Of a DNA stretch of 64,000 nucleotides, positions 8,162-16,084 are shown one piece after another; position 1 is the first letter of the stretch; each line of letters opens with the position of its first letter. Both the position numbers and the translations under genes were made by a program. The stretch is taken from the NCBI GenBank assembly GCA_016288215.1, contig JAEEYQ010000017.1, positions 40,216-104,215 on the forward strand, written 5' to 3'. This DNA comes from Lentisphaeria bacterium (GTDB taxonomy: Bacteria > Verrucomicrobiota > Lentisphaeria > Oligosphaerales > Oligosphaeraceae). Below the pieces are notes generated by a model, which was not told the DNA's origin, did not search any database, and saw only the letters and a list, made by a program, of their open reading frames with translations.

Positions 8162-9247
8162 TTATTTTTGTTTTTCCTTCAGTTCCTGCTGGATGCGTTG
8201 GATGAGTCCTTCGGCGTCCTTTGCCTTGGTGATCATGTCGCCATAGGAGATTTTGCCGTCGTTGTAGAGCTGGAGCAGATGAGCGTCCAAGGTGTTCATG
8301 CCGTATTTTGCGCCGGTCTGGATGTCGGACGCGATACGGAAGGTTTTTCCGTCACGGATGAGGGCGGCGATGGAGGGGGTCACAATCATGATTTCGAAGG
8401 CGGCGATACGGCCACGCTTGTCGATGCGCTTCAGCAGCACCTGAGAGATCACGGCGATGAGACAGATGCCCAGCTGGGCGCGGATCTGCTGCTGTTGGTT
8501 CGTGGGGAAGGAGTCCACGATACGGTCGATGGTTTCGGCGGCGCCGGTGGTGTGCAGGGTTCCGAAGACCAAGTGGCCGGTTTCGGCGGCGGTGATGGCC
8601 GTTCCGATGGTCTCCAAGTCACGCATTTCACCGACGAGAATCACATCGGGATCCTGTCGCAGAGCCCGTCGAATGGCCTCCGGGAAGGACGTCACGTCGA
8701 TGTGGACTTCGCGTTGGGTGACGACGCAGCGTTTGTGGGAGTGATAGAACTCGATGGGGTCCTCAATGGTGATGATATGGTCCGTACGCTCCCGGTTGAT
8801 GATGTCGATCATGGTGGCCAGCGTGGTGGACTTGCCGGAACCGGTCGGGCCGGTGACCAAAGCCAGTCCGCGGGGGCGGAACAGCAGGTCCTTCACGGAA
8901 TTGGGAAGGCCCAGCTGCTCAAAGGTCATCAGCGTATTCGGGATGGTACGCAACACCATGCCGATGGTGCCCTTCGCCTTGAAGACACTGACACGGAAGC
9001 GGGCCTTGTCGCCAAAGGCGAAGCCATAGTCGACGGTACCATCTTGCTGCAGTTTCTGCTGATTGGCTTCCGACGTGATGGATTTCATCAGATATTCCGT
9101 GTCCTCCGGTCCCATGGGCTCCGCGTCCAAAGGCGTCATTTCGCCGTGGATACGCAGCACGGGGGATGAATAGCACGGAATATGCAAGTCACTGGCGCCC
9201 TCTTCCAGCACGAGGTCCAGAAGATCGGCCATTTCATAACGAGCCAT
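8162..9247 (-). CDS. pilT: Type IV pilus retraction ATPase PilT
   Basis: PilT is the hexameric ATPase that drives pilus retraction. The 361-residue protein begins with the [20 protein letters not shown] motif of PilT, has Walker [12 protein letters not shown] (about residues 133-143), an Asp box [11 protein letters not shown], Walker [14 protein letters not shown] and the His box [19 protein letters not shown]; the [11 protein letters not shown] segment between them is also typical. Length and lack of the extra N-terminal domain separate it from PilB/GspE. It lies in the gsp/pil operon between an assembly ATPase and the platform protein, so a retractable pilus is more likely than a pure type II secretion system. 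Confidence 0.93.
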   Translation of the reverse strand: MARYEMADLLDLVLEEGASDLHIPCYSSPVLRIHGEMTPLDAEPMGPEDTEYLMKSITSEANQQKLQQDGTVDYGFAFGDKARFRVSVFKAKGTIGMVLRTIPNTLMTFEQLGLPNSVKDLLFRPRGLALVTGPTGSGKSTTLATMIDIINRERTDHIITIEDPIEFYHSHKRCVVTQREVHIDVTSFPEAIRRALRQDPDVILVGEMRDLETIGTAITAAETGHLVFGTLHTTGAAETIDRIVDSFPTNQQQQIRAQLGICLIAVISQVLLKRIDKRGRIAAFEIMIVTPSIAALIRDGKTFRIASDIQTGAKYGMNTLDAHLLQLYNDGKISYGDMITKAKDAEGLIQRIQQELKEKQK

Positions 9248-9307
9248 TGAACATTCTCCTCAACAGGATGTCCGAAACAAGTTCGGCAGCCTATCCTTTC
9301 GATGAAA

Positions 9308-11014
9308 CTAGACGGTGTACTGAATGACTTCGGCGGCGGTGGTGATGCCGGCCAGCACCTGACGGATGCCGTCCTGACGCATGGTGATCATGCCTTCCTC
9401 CACGGCCTTGTCCTTGATGAACTGGGTCGGTTTCCGTTCGTTGATCAGCGCCTGAACCGCCGATGAGATGGGCAGCAGCTCAAAGATGCCGACTCGGCCG
9501 CGATAGCCGGTGTTGTTGCAGCGGTCGCAACCGCGGCCACGGCAGAACTTGTGGTCGCCAATTTGCTCGCGGGTGAGGCCAAGGAGCTTGAGCTCCATGT
9601 CATCGGGATCATATTCCTCCTTGCACTGGAGGCAGACGCGGCGGATAAGTCGCTGGGCCAGAACGCCGATCATGGTGGAGCTGATAAGGAAGGGCTCGAC
9701 GCCCATATCGATCAGACGGGTCACTGCGCCGGCGGCGTCGTTGGTGTGCAGCGTGCTCATGACCAAGTGTCCGGTCAGAGACGCCTGAACGGCCATGCTG
9801 GCGGTCTCCACGTCACGAATTTCACCGACCATGATGCGGTCGGGATCCTGACGCAGGAAGGAGCGGAGCGCGGCGGCGAAGGTCATGCCCACCGACTCTT
9901 TCACGGGCACCTGCATGATGCCCTCAATGTCGTATTCCACAGGGTCTTCCGCCGTCAGCAACTTGTCTTCGATGACATTGATCTCCTTCAGGCCGGAGTA
10001 CAGCGTGGTGGTTTTGCCGGAACCGGTCGGTCCCGTGACGATGACGATGCCGTTGGGGCGCGCGATCATCTGGCGCAGGTCGTGCACCACGGACTCCTGC
10101 ATGCCCAGGTTGTCCAAATCCAAGCTGACGACTGTGCGGTCAAGCACACGGAGCACCACACTTTCGCCGTAGCGGGTTGGCAGGGTGGACACACGAAGGT
10201 CGATGGGCTTGCGGTTGACGCGCAGCTCAATACGACCGTCTTGCGGCAGACGGCGCTCCGCGATGTTCAATCCGCTCATAACCTTCAGTCGGCTGATGAC
10301 CGGAATGGCCAGGTGCTTCGGCGGCGGCGACATTTCAAACAACGCACCGTCAATACGATAGCGAATGCGGAATTCGTCGGCGAACGGTTCGAAGTGAATG
10401 TCACTGGCCTTGTCTTTGATCGCCTGCTGCAGCACGATGTTCACGAAGCGGACAATGGGGGCTTCGTTGGCGGCCATCTCAAGGGAATGGACATCGTCCA
10501 CGTCCACATCCACTTCCAGACGGCCTTTGGACAATTCGTCCAAGATGTCCTTCACGCTGCTGTTCTTTTCGGGATAATAGGTCTCCACCAGCTCCTCGAC
10601 CTCCTTCGGGAAGCCCACTAAAATCTTGACCTCCATGCCCAAAATGAAGGGCAGTTCGTCGATGAGCTGAGAGTTCAGGGGGTCTCTGGCGACCACGTGG
10701 AGGACGCCGTCCTCGAATTTCACAGGGATGATGCTGTAGAAGCGGGCCGTGTCATTGGGAACCATGTCCAAGATCGTGGGCTCCAGCTCCTTGCCGCGGA
10801 GGGAGCAGACTTCCGAGCCAATGTTGTCCGCCACCAGCTGAAGATATCCCTGCTCCGTGATGATGCCGTAGCTGTAGATCATGCTGAGGAAGGGCCGGTT
10901 CATGTTCCGGCTTTCCTCCAAGGCCTCCTCCAGCTCGCTTTCCTTTGCAACGCCTGCATCCAGCAGCAAATGCCAGACTACGCTGACTTCCGCATCCATT
11001 TCAAGTGTTGGCAT
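9308..11014 (-). CDS. GspE/PilB-family assembly ATPase (copy 1)
   Basis: This 568-residue ATPase powers pilin or pseudopilin assembly. Domains in order: an MshEN-type N-terminal domain (about 10-150), then KASDIHFEPFADEFRIRYRI, Walker A GPTGSGKTTTLYS, Asp box TAEDPVEYDIEG, Walker B IMVGEIRDVETA and His box STLHTNDAAGAVTRL. Near the end two cysteine pairs, CLQC and CDRC, with more cysteines in CRGRGCDRC, form the usual tetracysteine zinc site. It follows a second, similar ATPase gene and precedes pilT. Which of the two serves the pilus and which serves secretion cannot be told here. Confidence 0.93.
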   Translation of the reverse strand: MPTLEMDAEVSVVWHLLLDAGVAKESELEEALEESRNMNRPFLSMIYSYGIITEQGYLQLVADNIGSEVCSLRGKELEPTILDMVPNDTARFYSIIPVKFEDGVLHVVARDPLNSQLIDELPFILGMEVKILVGFPKEVEELVETYYPEKNSSVKDILDELSKGRLEVDVDVDDVHSLEMAANEAPIVRFVNIVLQQAIKDKASDIHFEPFADEFRIRYRIDGALFEMSPPPKHLAIPVISRLKVMSGLNIAERRLPQDGRIELRVNRKPIDLRVSTLPTRYGESVVLRVLDRTVVSLDLDNLGMQESVVHDLRQMIARPNGIVIVTGPTGSGKTTTLYSGLKEINVIEDKLLTAEDPVEYDIEGIMQVPVKESVGMTFAAALRSFLRQDPDRIMVGEIRDVETASMAVQASLTGHLVMSTLHTNDAAGAVTRLIDMGVEPFLISSTMIGVLAQRLIRRVCLQCKEEYDPDDMELKLLGLTREQIGDHKFCRGRGCDRCNNTGYRGRVGIFELLPISSAVQALINERKPTQFIKDKAVEEGMITMRQDGIRQVLAGITTAAEVIQYTV

Positions 11015-11067
11015 GTTGTATTCCTTATATTATAAGAAGAAGGTGGATTGAATTCGCCCAAATCGGC

Positions 11068-12786
11068 CTATGCCTCGTCGTTCACCGTCAGGCGGATCAC
11101 TTCCTGAATGGTGGTGATGCCTGCGGCGGCCTTGCGGATGCCGTCTTCACGCAACGTGCGCATTCCCAACTGCATGGCGCGGCGGCGGATGACACCGGCG
11201 TCTGCCAGCTCGTAGATCAGGTTGTGGATGCTGTCGTCCAAGATGAAGATTTCATAGATGCCCATGCGGCCTTTATAGCCCTTCTTGCATTCGGAGCAGC
11301 CGCTGCCTTCCATGAACTCCATGCCCTCGAAGTCCTCGCGTTTGGCCTTCAGGCGGTCGATTTCGTCGTCCGTGATCTCGTGGGGATGACGGCAGGTCTT
11401 GCAAAGGCGGCGAACCAGTCGCTGAGCCATGATGGCGCGGACGGAGGAGGCGACCAGGAAGGGTTTGATGCCCATATCCAGAAGTCGTGTGATGGCGGAC
11501 GGCGCGTCGTTGGTGTGCAGCGTGCTGAAGACCAAGTGGCCGGTCAGCGCCGCGTTGATGGCGATTTCGCCGGTCTCCTGGTCACGAATTTCACCAACCA
11601 TGATAATGTTCGGCGCCTGACGCAGCATGGCTCGCAGGACGGCGGCGAAGGTCATGTTGATTTCCGTGTTCACCTGAACCTGGTTGATACCCGAAAGTTC
11701 GTATTCCACAGGGTCTTCCGCGGTGATGATCTTGCGGGTCGGCTGATTCAGCGCGTGGAGGAAGGAATAGAGGGATGTGGTTTTGCCGGAACCGGTAGGT
11801 CCCGTGACGAGGAAGATGCCGTCAGGGAAATTGATGATCTTGTTGATCATGTTTTGGTCATCTTCCATGAAGCCCAGCTCGGAGATGCCCAACATGACGC
11901 CGCTCTTATCCAAGATACGCATGACGATGGATTCGCCGTGGGTGGTGGGCAGGTCGGACACACGAAGGTCCAGTTCGCGGCCCATGGCGTTGAAGCGAAT
12001 TCGTCCATCCTGAGGGATACGATGTTCGGACAAGTCCATGCCCGCCATCAGCTTCAGACGAGACAAAATCTGATTCTGCAGATATTTGGGCGGACTTTCC
12101 ACCTCGTTGAGCACGCCGTCGATGCGGTAGCGGATGCGGAAGCGCTTCTCCAGCGGCTCGATGTGAATATCGGAACTGCGGGTTCGGAAGGCCTCCAGAA
12201 TGATGAGGGACACCAGTCGGATCAGCGGCGCCGACTCGTCTTCGTTGGCATTGGAGTCGATGGTGGCATCCATAGTGCTGCCGACCGTCAGTTCCGTCGT
12301 GGTTTCAGTCAAGTCCTGAAGCACCGTGTCCACGCCCATGTCGCCGGAGCCGTAGTAGTAGTTGATGGCCTGTTCGATCTGGGTCTTGCTGGCCAGCACG
12401 CTTTCCACTTCCATCTTCAGCAGATAGCGCACGGCGTCGACCGAATCCACGTCCGTGGGGTCGGAGACGGCGATTCGCAGAATCTGGCCGTTCAGGCCAA
12501 CTGGCATAATCTTGTACCGGCGAACGACTTCCGCCGGAATGAGTTCAATGACTTCAGGGGAGATGCGCTCCGTTGTGCTGTAGAAGTCATAGGTGTCCAT
12601 TCCATACTCGGCAGCCAGAAACTGAATGACTTCCGGCTCCGTGATGGCTTTGATTTGATACAGGCCCTGAAGAGTCGAGTCCACATCGCCCGCCTCGGCC
12701 TTCTGCTTCGCCTGCTCAACCTGCTCGTTTGTGACCAAACCTTGATTGACAAGATAGTCCACTACAAAATCATCTGTCTCAATCAC
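11068..12786 (-). CDS. GspE/PilB-family assembly ATPase (copy 2)
   Basis: First gene of the operon, 572 residues, with the same layout as its neighbour: an MshEN-like N-terminal domain (VDYLVNQGLVTNEQVEQAKQ), RSSDIHIEPLEKRFRIRYRI, Walker A GPTGSGKTTSLYS, TAEDPVEYELSG, IMVGEIRDQETGEIA and STLHTNDAPSAITRL. Cysteine pairs CKTC and CSEC form the zinc site. The middle of the protein, around residues 155-180, has a threonine-rich insertion (DLTETTTELTVGSTMDATID). The two copies clearly share ancestry but differ throughout, so this is an old duplication rather than a recent one. A probable promoter lies 155 bases upstream. Confidence 0.93.
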   Translation of the reverse strand: MIETDDFVVDYLVNQGLVTNEQVEQAKQKAEAGDVDSTLQGLYQIKAITEPEVIQFLAAEYGMDTYDFYSTTERISPEVIELIPAEVVRRYKIMPVGLNGQILRIAVSDPTDVDSVDAVRYLLKMEVESVLASKTQIEQAINYYYGSGDMGVDTVLQDLTETTTELTVGSTMDATIDSNANEDESAPLIRLVSLIILEAFRTRSSDIHIEPLEKRFRIRYRIDGVLNEVESPPKYLQNQILSRLKLMAGMDLSEHRIPQDGRIRFNAMGRELDLRVSDLPTTHGESIVMRILDKSGVMLGISELGFMEDDQNMINKIINFPDGIFLVTGPTGSGKTTSLYSFLHALNQPTRKIITAEDPVEYELSGINQVQVNTEINMTFAAVLRAMLRQAPNIIMVGEIRDQETGEIAINAALTGHLVFSTLHTNDAPSAITRLLDMGIKPFLVASSVRAIMAQRLVRRLCKTCRHPHEITDDEIDRLKAKREDFEGMEFMEGSGCSECKKGYKGRMGIYEIFILDDSIHNLIYELADAGVIRRRAMQLGMRTLREDGIRKAAAGITTIQEVIRLTVNDEA

Positions 12787-12940
12787 AGCATCACCCGTTT
12801 TGCGTTAGATGACCAACCTATATGCTAACAATATTTCTATTCTTTACGTTTACGACATCCCGCCCGAAACCGCAGTGTGCCGACTCGACGGCGGCATGGC
12901 ACAGGGCCGATGCCCCGCGCAAAAAAATATTCATCCCTAC

Positions 12941-12969
12941 ACTTTAGTACACAAAATACAAACTGTCAA
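12941..12969 (-). promoter_or_regulatory. Probable sigma-70 promoter of the gsp/pil operon
   Basis: On the minus strand TTGACA (12964-12969), a 17-base spacer and TAAAGT (12941-12946) face the ATPase gene at 12786. A -35 box with a full consensus match and ideal spacing make this the best candidate; the leader would be about 145 bases. Confidence 0.55.
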
Positions 12970-13043
12970 TATTTTTCATTCTTTTTCTAGTGAAAATTTT
13001 CATGAATGTGCAAAAATTGTCGATTGGAGAAAATCTGCCACCT

Positions 13044-14840
13044 TTATTTTTCCACTTGGTGGCCGGTGAGTCGGAACAGAACTTGCATGCGCTCCGGGTC
13101 ATCCGAATAATGGATGGCGGGGTCCACGATGTAGTGGAGGGCCTCATATAGTTCGATTTCGTCCAGATTCGGATCGTTGTAGAGCCGTTCCATGTCCGCG
13201 GCGAAGTCATAGTTTTTGGGATAGCCGCCTTTGTCCTTTGGCCGCTCGCGGAAGATGCCGATTTTGACGGGGCGGCCTCCCGTCACCGCTGTTGTGAAAA
13301 ATTCGGGGAAATAGCCACCGGTCATCATGACGCCGTCCACGGAGCCTTCTCTGAAATAGCGCTCATACTGCCATGGCAGTCGGCTGAACATGTCTACGCC
13401 CATGCCGCGGAAGGCGTTTTGGACGGAGCGCTGGCCTGGCGGGGCGGGTTTCAGGCCCGTGATGTACAGGGGTCTCCCGCCGGCGATCTTCTTGCATTGG
13501 AGGAGATAGTCGCCGATGGCGTCTGCCCGAAGGGTCAGGAGCTTGTCTTCGTCGAAGGGCTCCGTCCAGATGTCCACCCCATGCCGTTGGCGATAGAGGT
13601 CCCTCACTTCAGGGTTGAAGCCGTATTCTTCGGGGTTCAGAATGACGCTATGGGTTCGGTAGTTCATCATGAATCCGTCGAAAGGATAGGCGGCCAGTTC
13701 GCGGAAGCGGGCCACCTGATGCTCCATGACGGCGGGGATGCAGAACTCCGGCACTCCGACGAAATAACGGTCCACCAGCCGGTCCAACACGCCGGTGACG
13801 AAGCCAATCTCATAGCGGTCGTGGTCCAACGCGACATCAAAGAGGGCATGAAGGCAAAGGGAGCCGTTCGGACCGTCCACATTACTGGCGTTGACCCGCC
13901 AAGCGACGGCCTTTGCGTTGCCGTCGGTGTCGAAGACCTCCATGTGGCTCTTGTCGGGGCGGAAGGCGAAGGAGAAATCCGGCCCCTTGTCGAATGGACG
14001 GACATGGCTCAGCTTCACGAACATGGAGTCAAGGTTCAGCCCAGAGACCGTGAACATATTGTATCCCTCTGGCGTCAGGCCGCTTGTGAAGTCGAAGGGC
14101 TGGTCGTAGAGGGTGTAATGCAAATTGTCCTCGCTGGTGTAGATGGCCAGGTTGTCTTTCGTGATGCGCAGAGGCATCCGCTTTTCGGTTCCGCGGCAGA
14201 CGATGCGGCCCACGGGATGGCGGCGAATCTCCGCGTTGATTTGGGTGATCTTCTCCGAAGAGGGGTGACGGCGCGGGTCCCGCATGCAGAAATAGTCGGG
14301 GCGGGCGGAATAAAAGGGGTCCAAAAAGGGCGCATAGTGGAGTCGCCGACCCAATTCGCCGTACTTTTCGAGGGCGGGAAACATGCCGTAGGTGCCGCCG
14401 CCATCCGCAAGGCTTTCCCACGCCCACACTTCCATTCCATATTGATGCCCCAGCCGGATGACTTCGCGGCACATGTCGTAGGTCCGCACCGTCTTGGCAA
14501 TTCGCTTTGATTGGGCAGGATGGTCCCAATGACCGCGGCCGCCTTCGCCATACATGACGGAAACTGTTGTTGGATAAAGCGTTAGGCCTAGGCAGTTGAC
14601 GCGAAGGTTGAGCTTTTTGAAGCCCATGGCCGCCAAGGTCCGAATGCGCTTCTCCAAAACCGGCAGCTCATAGACGTCTGGGGAGCCCTCCATGTCATAG
14701 AAGACGAAATCCAAAAAGTCCATGGTGCAGGCCAGAACCGGATGTCTGGCCGCCGTCGCTTCCGCCGCCGGCCTTTCCTGCCCCATGCATCCCATGGCCA
14801 GCAGCGCAATCCAACCCCAAGTTCCCAAATGCCATGTCAT
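13044..14840 (-). CDS. Secreted putative TIM-barrel glycosidase, paralogue of the 53.6-kb gene
   Basis: A 598-residue exported protein. The N-terminus MTWHLGTWGWIALLAMGCMG is a signal peptide that may be a lipoprotein signal (cysteine at 18, imperfect lipobox). The body is closely related to the product of 53570-55312: both have DFLDxVFxDxEG, LRVNxLGLTLYPTTVS, KTVRTYDxC, a YGMExWAW segment, LAAYPFDGF and a final DxxELYEAL. The barrel-like KKLNLRVNCLGLTLYP and EVWAWE strands and conserved acidic residues suggest a glycoside hydrolase of the family-10-like or alpha-amylase-like superfamily, but I cannot assign a family. A beta-rich insert (about 210-320) sits inside the barrel. Function is inferred only from fold-like features. 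Confidence 0.5.
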   Translation of the reverse strand: MTWHLGTWGWIALLAMGCMGQERPAAEATAARHPVLACTMDFLDFVFYDMEGSPDVYELPVLEKRIRTLAAMGFKKLNLRVNCLGLTLYPTTVSVMYGEGGRGHWDHPAQSKRIAKTVRTYDMCREVIRLGHQYGMEVWAWESLADGGGTYGMFPALEKYGELGRRLHYAPFLDPFYSARPDYFCMRDPRRHPSSEKITQINAEIRRHPVGRIVCRGTEKRMPLRITKDNLAIYTSEDNLHYTLYDQPFDFTSGLTPEGYNMFTVSGLNLDSMFVKLSHVRPFDKGPDFSFAFRPDKSHMEVFDTDGNAKAVAWRVNASNVDGPNGSLCLHALFDVALDHDRYEIGFVTGVLDRLVDRYFVGVPEFCIPAVMEHQVARFRELAAYPFDGFMMNYRTHSVILNPEEYGFNPEVRDLYRQRHGVDIWTEPFDEDKLLTLRADAIGDYLLQCKKIAGGRPLYITGLKPAPPGQRSVQNAFRGMGVDMFSRLPWQYERYFREGSVDGVMMTGGYFPEFFTTAVTGGRPVKIGIFRERPKDKGGYPKNYDFAADMERLYNDPNLDEIELYEALHYIVDPAIHYSDDPERMQVLFRLTGHQVEK

Positions 14841-14859
14841 GTGTCCGCCTTTATATCCT

Positions 14860-14889
14860 ATTATATATATATTGTATAGAACGCGCCAA
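14860..14889 (-). promoter_or_regulatory. Possible promoter of the 13044-14840 gene
   Basis: On the minus strand TTGGCG (14884-14889), 18 bases, then TATAAT (14860-14865). The -10 box is perfect, but the leader would be only about 13 bases, just enough for the AAAGG in front of the ATG. Confidence 0.4.
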
Positions 14890-15100
14890 TCTCTCCGTCA
14901 CCATGATCATGCAAATATAATCACAGGCCAATCGTTTTTCAACTGCACTTCTCTTAACTTCCACAAACGGGCTTGCGGCATGCCCATTGATCGATGTGGC
15001 ATCTGCCCGCAGGAGGTCTGCAGCATTTCGCAAATTTCCATAACATATTGATTATCAATAAGTTATAGAATATCTATTGGGTCCAAGGAGGTTTTCTGTG

Positions 15101-16072
15101 ATGAACGACAAATGGCGCAAAATCATCTGCTATGGACTGCCCCCCATCATCATCTTGACTCTTGTGGGGCTGCTGTTTCTCTATCAGCGCCGCCAACAGG
15201 AGGCCCAGGAGGCCGTCCCGTCGGAGCCGACGTCGTCCCATGAGCTGTCGGAAGCGGAGCTTCCCTTTCCCGATGAGCCGGATCCGGAGGACTATGAAGA
15301 CGCGGAGGTGGCTTCGCAAAAGTCCGAACATGCTGATGCCAAAGAGGTTGTGAAAACCTTCACCATGGAGGAGGTGGAAGGGCAACAAGAGGAGATTGGC
15401 GGGGCCTTAAGCGACAACGAGCTGTGGAAGAAATGGATGAAGACGCCCGCGCTGGTGGAACATGCCGTCAAGGCTTTGGACGAAGTGGCCAACGGCGAAC
15501 GCCCCATGGCTCTTGCCTCTCTGCTTCGGCTGGAGCTTCCCTTTGAGGCGGAGCGGCGGGAAGATGGCAAATGGGTTCAGACTGAAGCCAGCAAAAAGCG
15601 CTATGAGACCACAGTCAAGGTGTTCTGTTCCATTCAGCCCGAAGGGTTTGCGTCCATGTATCGAAAGATGGAGCCGGTTCTCCAACGGCTTTTGGAGAAG
15701 CTTGGCTATCGGGACATGAACATCCGGCACATGATCGACAAGGCCTATCAGGTGCTGATGGAGCTTCCCATTCCCGACGAGGAGCCGACGCTGCTGTTGA
15801 TTGAGGGCCTGGAGAAGCCCATCTATCAATGGGAGGACACGACGCTGGAGGATTTGAACGACGCGCAGAAACTGCTGCTCCGCTTGGGCATGGAGAACAT
15901 GCAGGCGGTTCGAAACCATTGCAGGGCACTGTATTCCGCTTTGCCGCAGCCCACGGACGCGCCAGCGCCCCAGCCGAAGGACGCTATCACGCCGCAGTCT
16001 GCGGACGCGCCTGTGCTCCAGCCGGTGGAGGACGCACCGTTGCTCCAGCCGCTGGAGGAGCCAGCCGAATAG
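15101..16072 (+). CDS. Hypothetical single-pass membrane protein with a Pro/Ala-rich tail
   Basis: I do not recognise this 323-residue protein. The ATG at 15101 is chosen because a perfect AAGGAGG lies ten bases upstream and MNDKWRKIICYGLPPIII leads straight into one membrane segment (about residues 9-27). After it come an acidic stretch (about 38-75), a helical domain of about 190 residues containing the repeated-looking LLRLELPF and LLLRLGMENMQ, and a tail made of PQPTDAPAPQPKDA-like units. The topology suggests a cytoplasmic-in, periplasm-out anchor. It converges on the neighbouring minus-strand gene with only 12 bases between stop codons. Confidence 0.6.
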   Translation: MNDKWRKIICYGLPPIIILTLVGLLFLYQRRQQEAQEAVPSEPTSSHELSEAELPFPDEPDPEDYEDAEVASQKSEHADAKEVVKTFTMEEVEGQQEEIGGALSDNELWKKWMKTPALVEHAVKALDEVANGERPMALASLLRLELPFEAERREDGKWVQTEASKKRYETTVKVFCSIQPEGFASMYRKMEPVLQRLLEKLGYRDMNIRHMIDKAYQVLMELPIPDEEPTLLLIEGLEKPIYQWEDTTLEDLNDAQKLLLRLGMENMQAVRNHCRALYSALPQPTDAPAPQPKDAITPQSADAPVLQPVEDAPLLQPLEEPAE

Positions 16073-16084
16073 CGTTGGCGATGG

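Noticed and set aside
8168..9169. 333-codon open frame on the plus strand, opposite pilT
   Set aside because: Antisense shadow of PilT, whose motifs are unmistakable.
11005..12828. 607-codon open frame on the plus strand, opposite the second GspE-type ATPase
   Set aside because: It is the mirror of a well-conserved gene in GC-rich DNA; composition is His/Gly/Ala-rich with no family similarity and no ribosome binding site.
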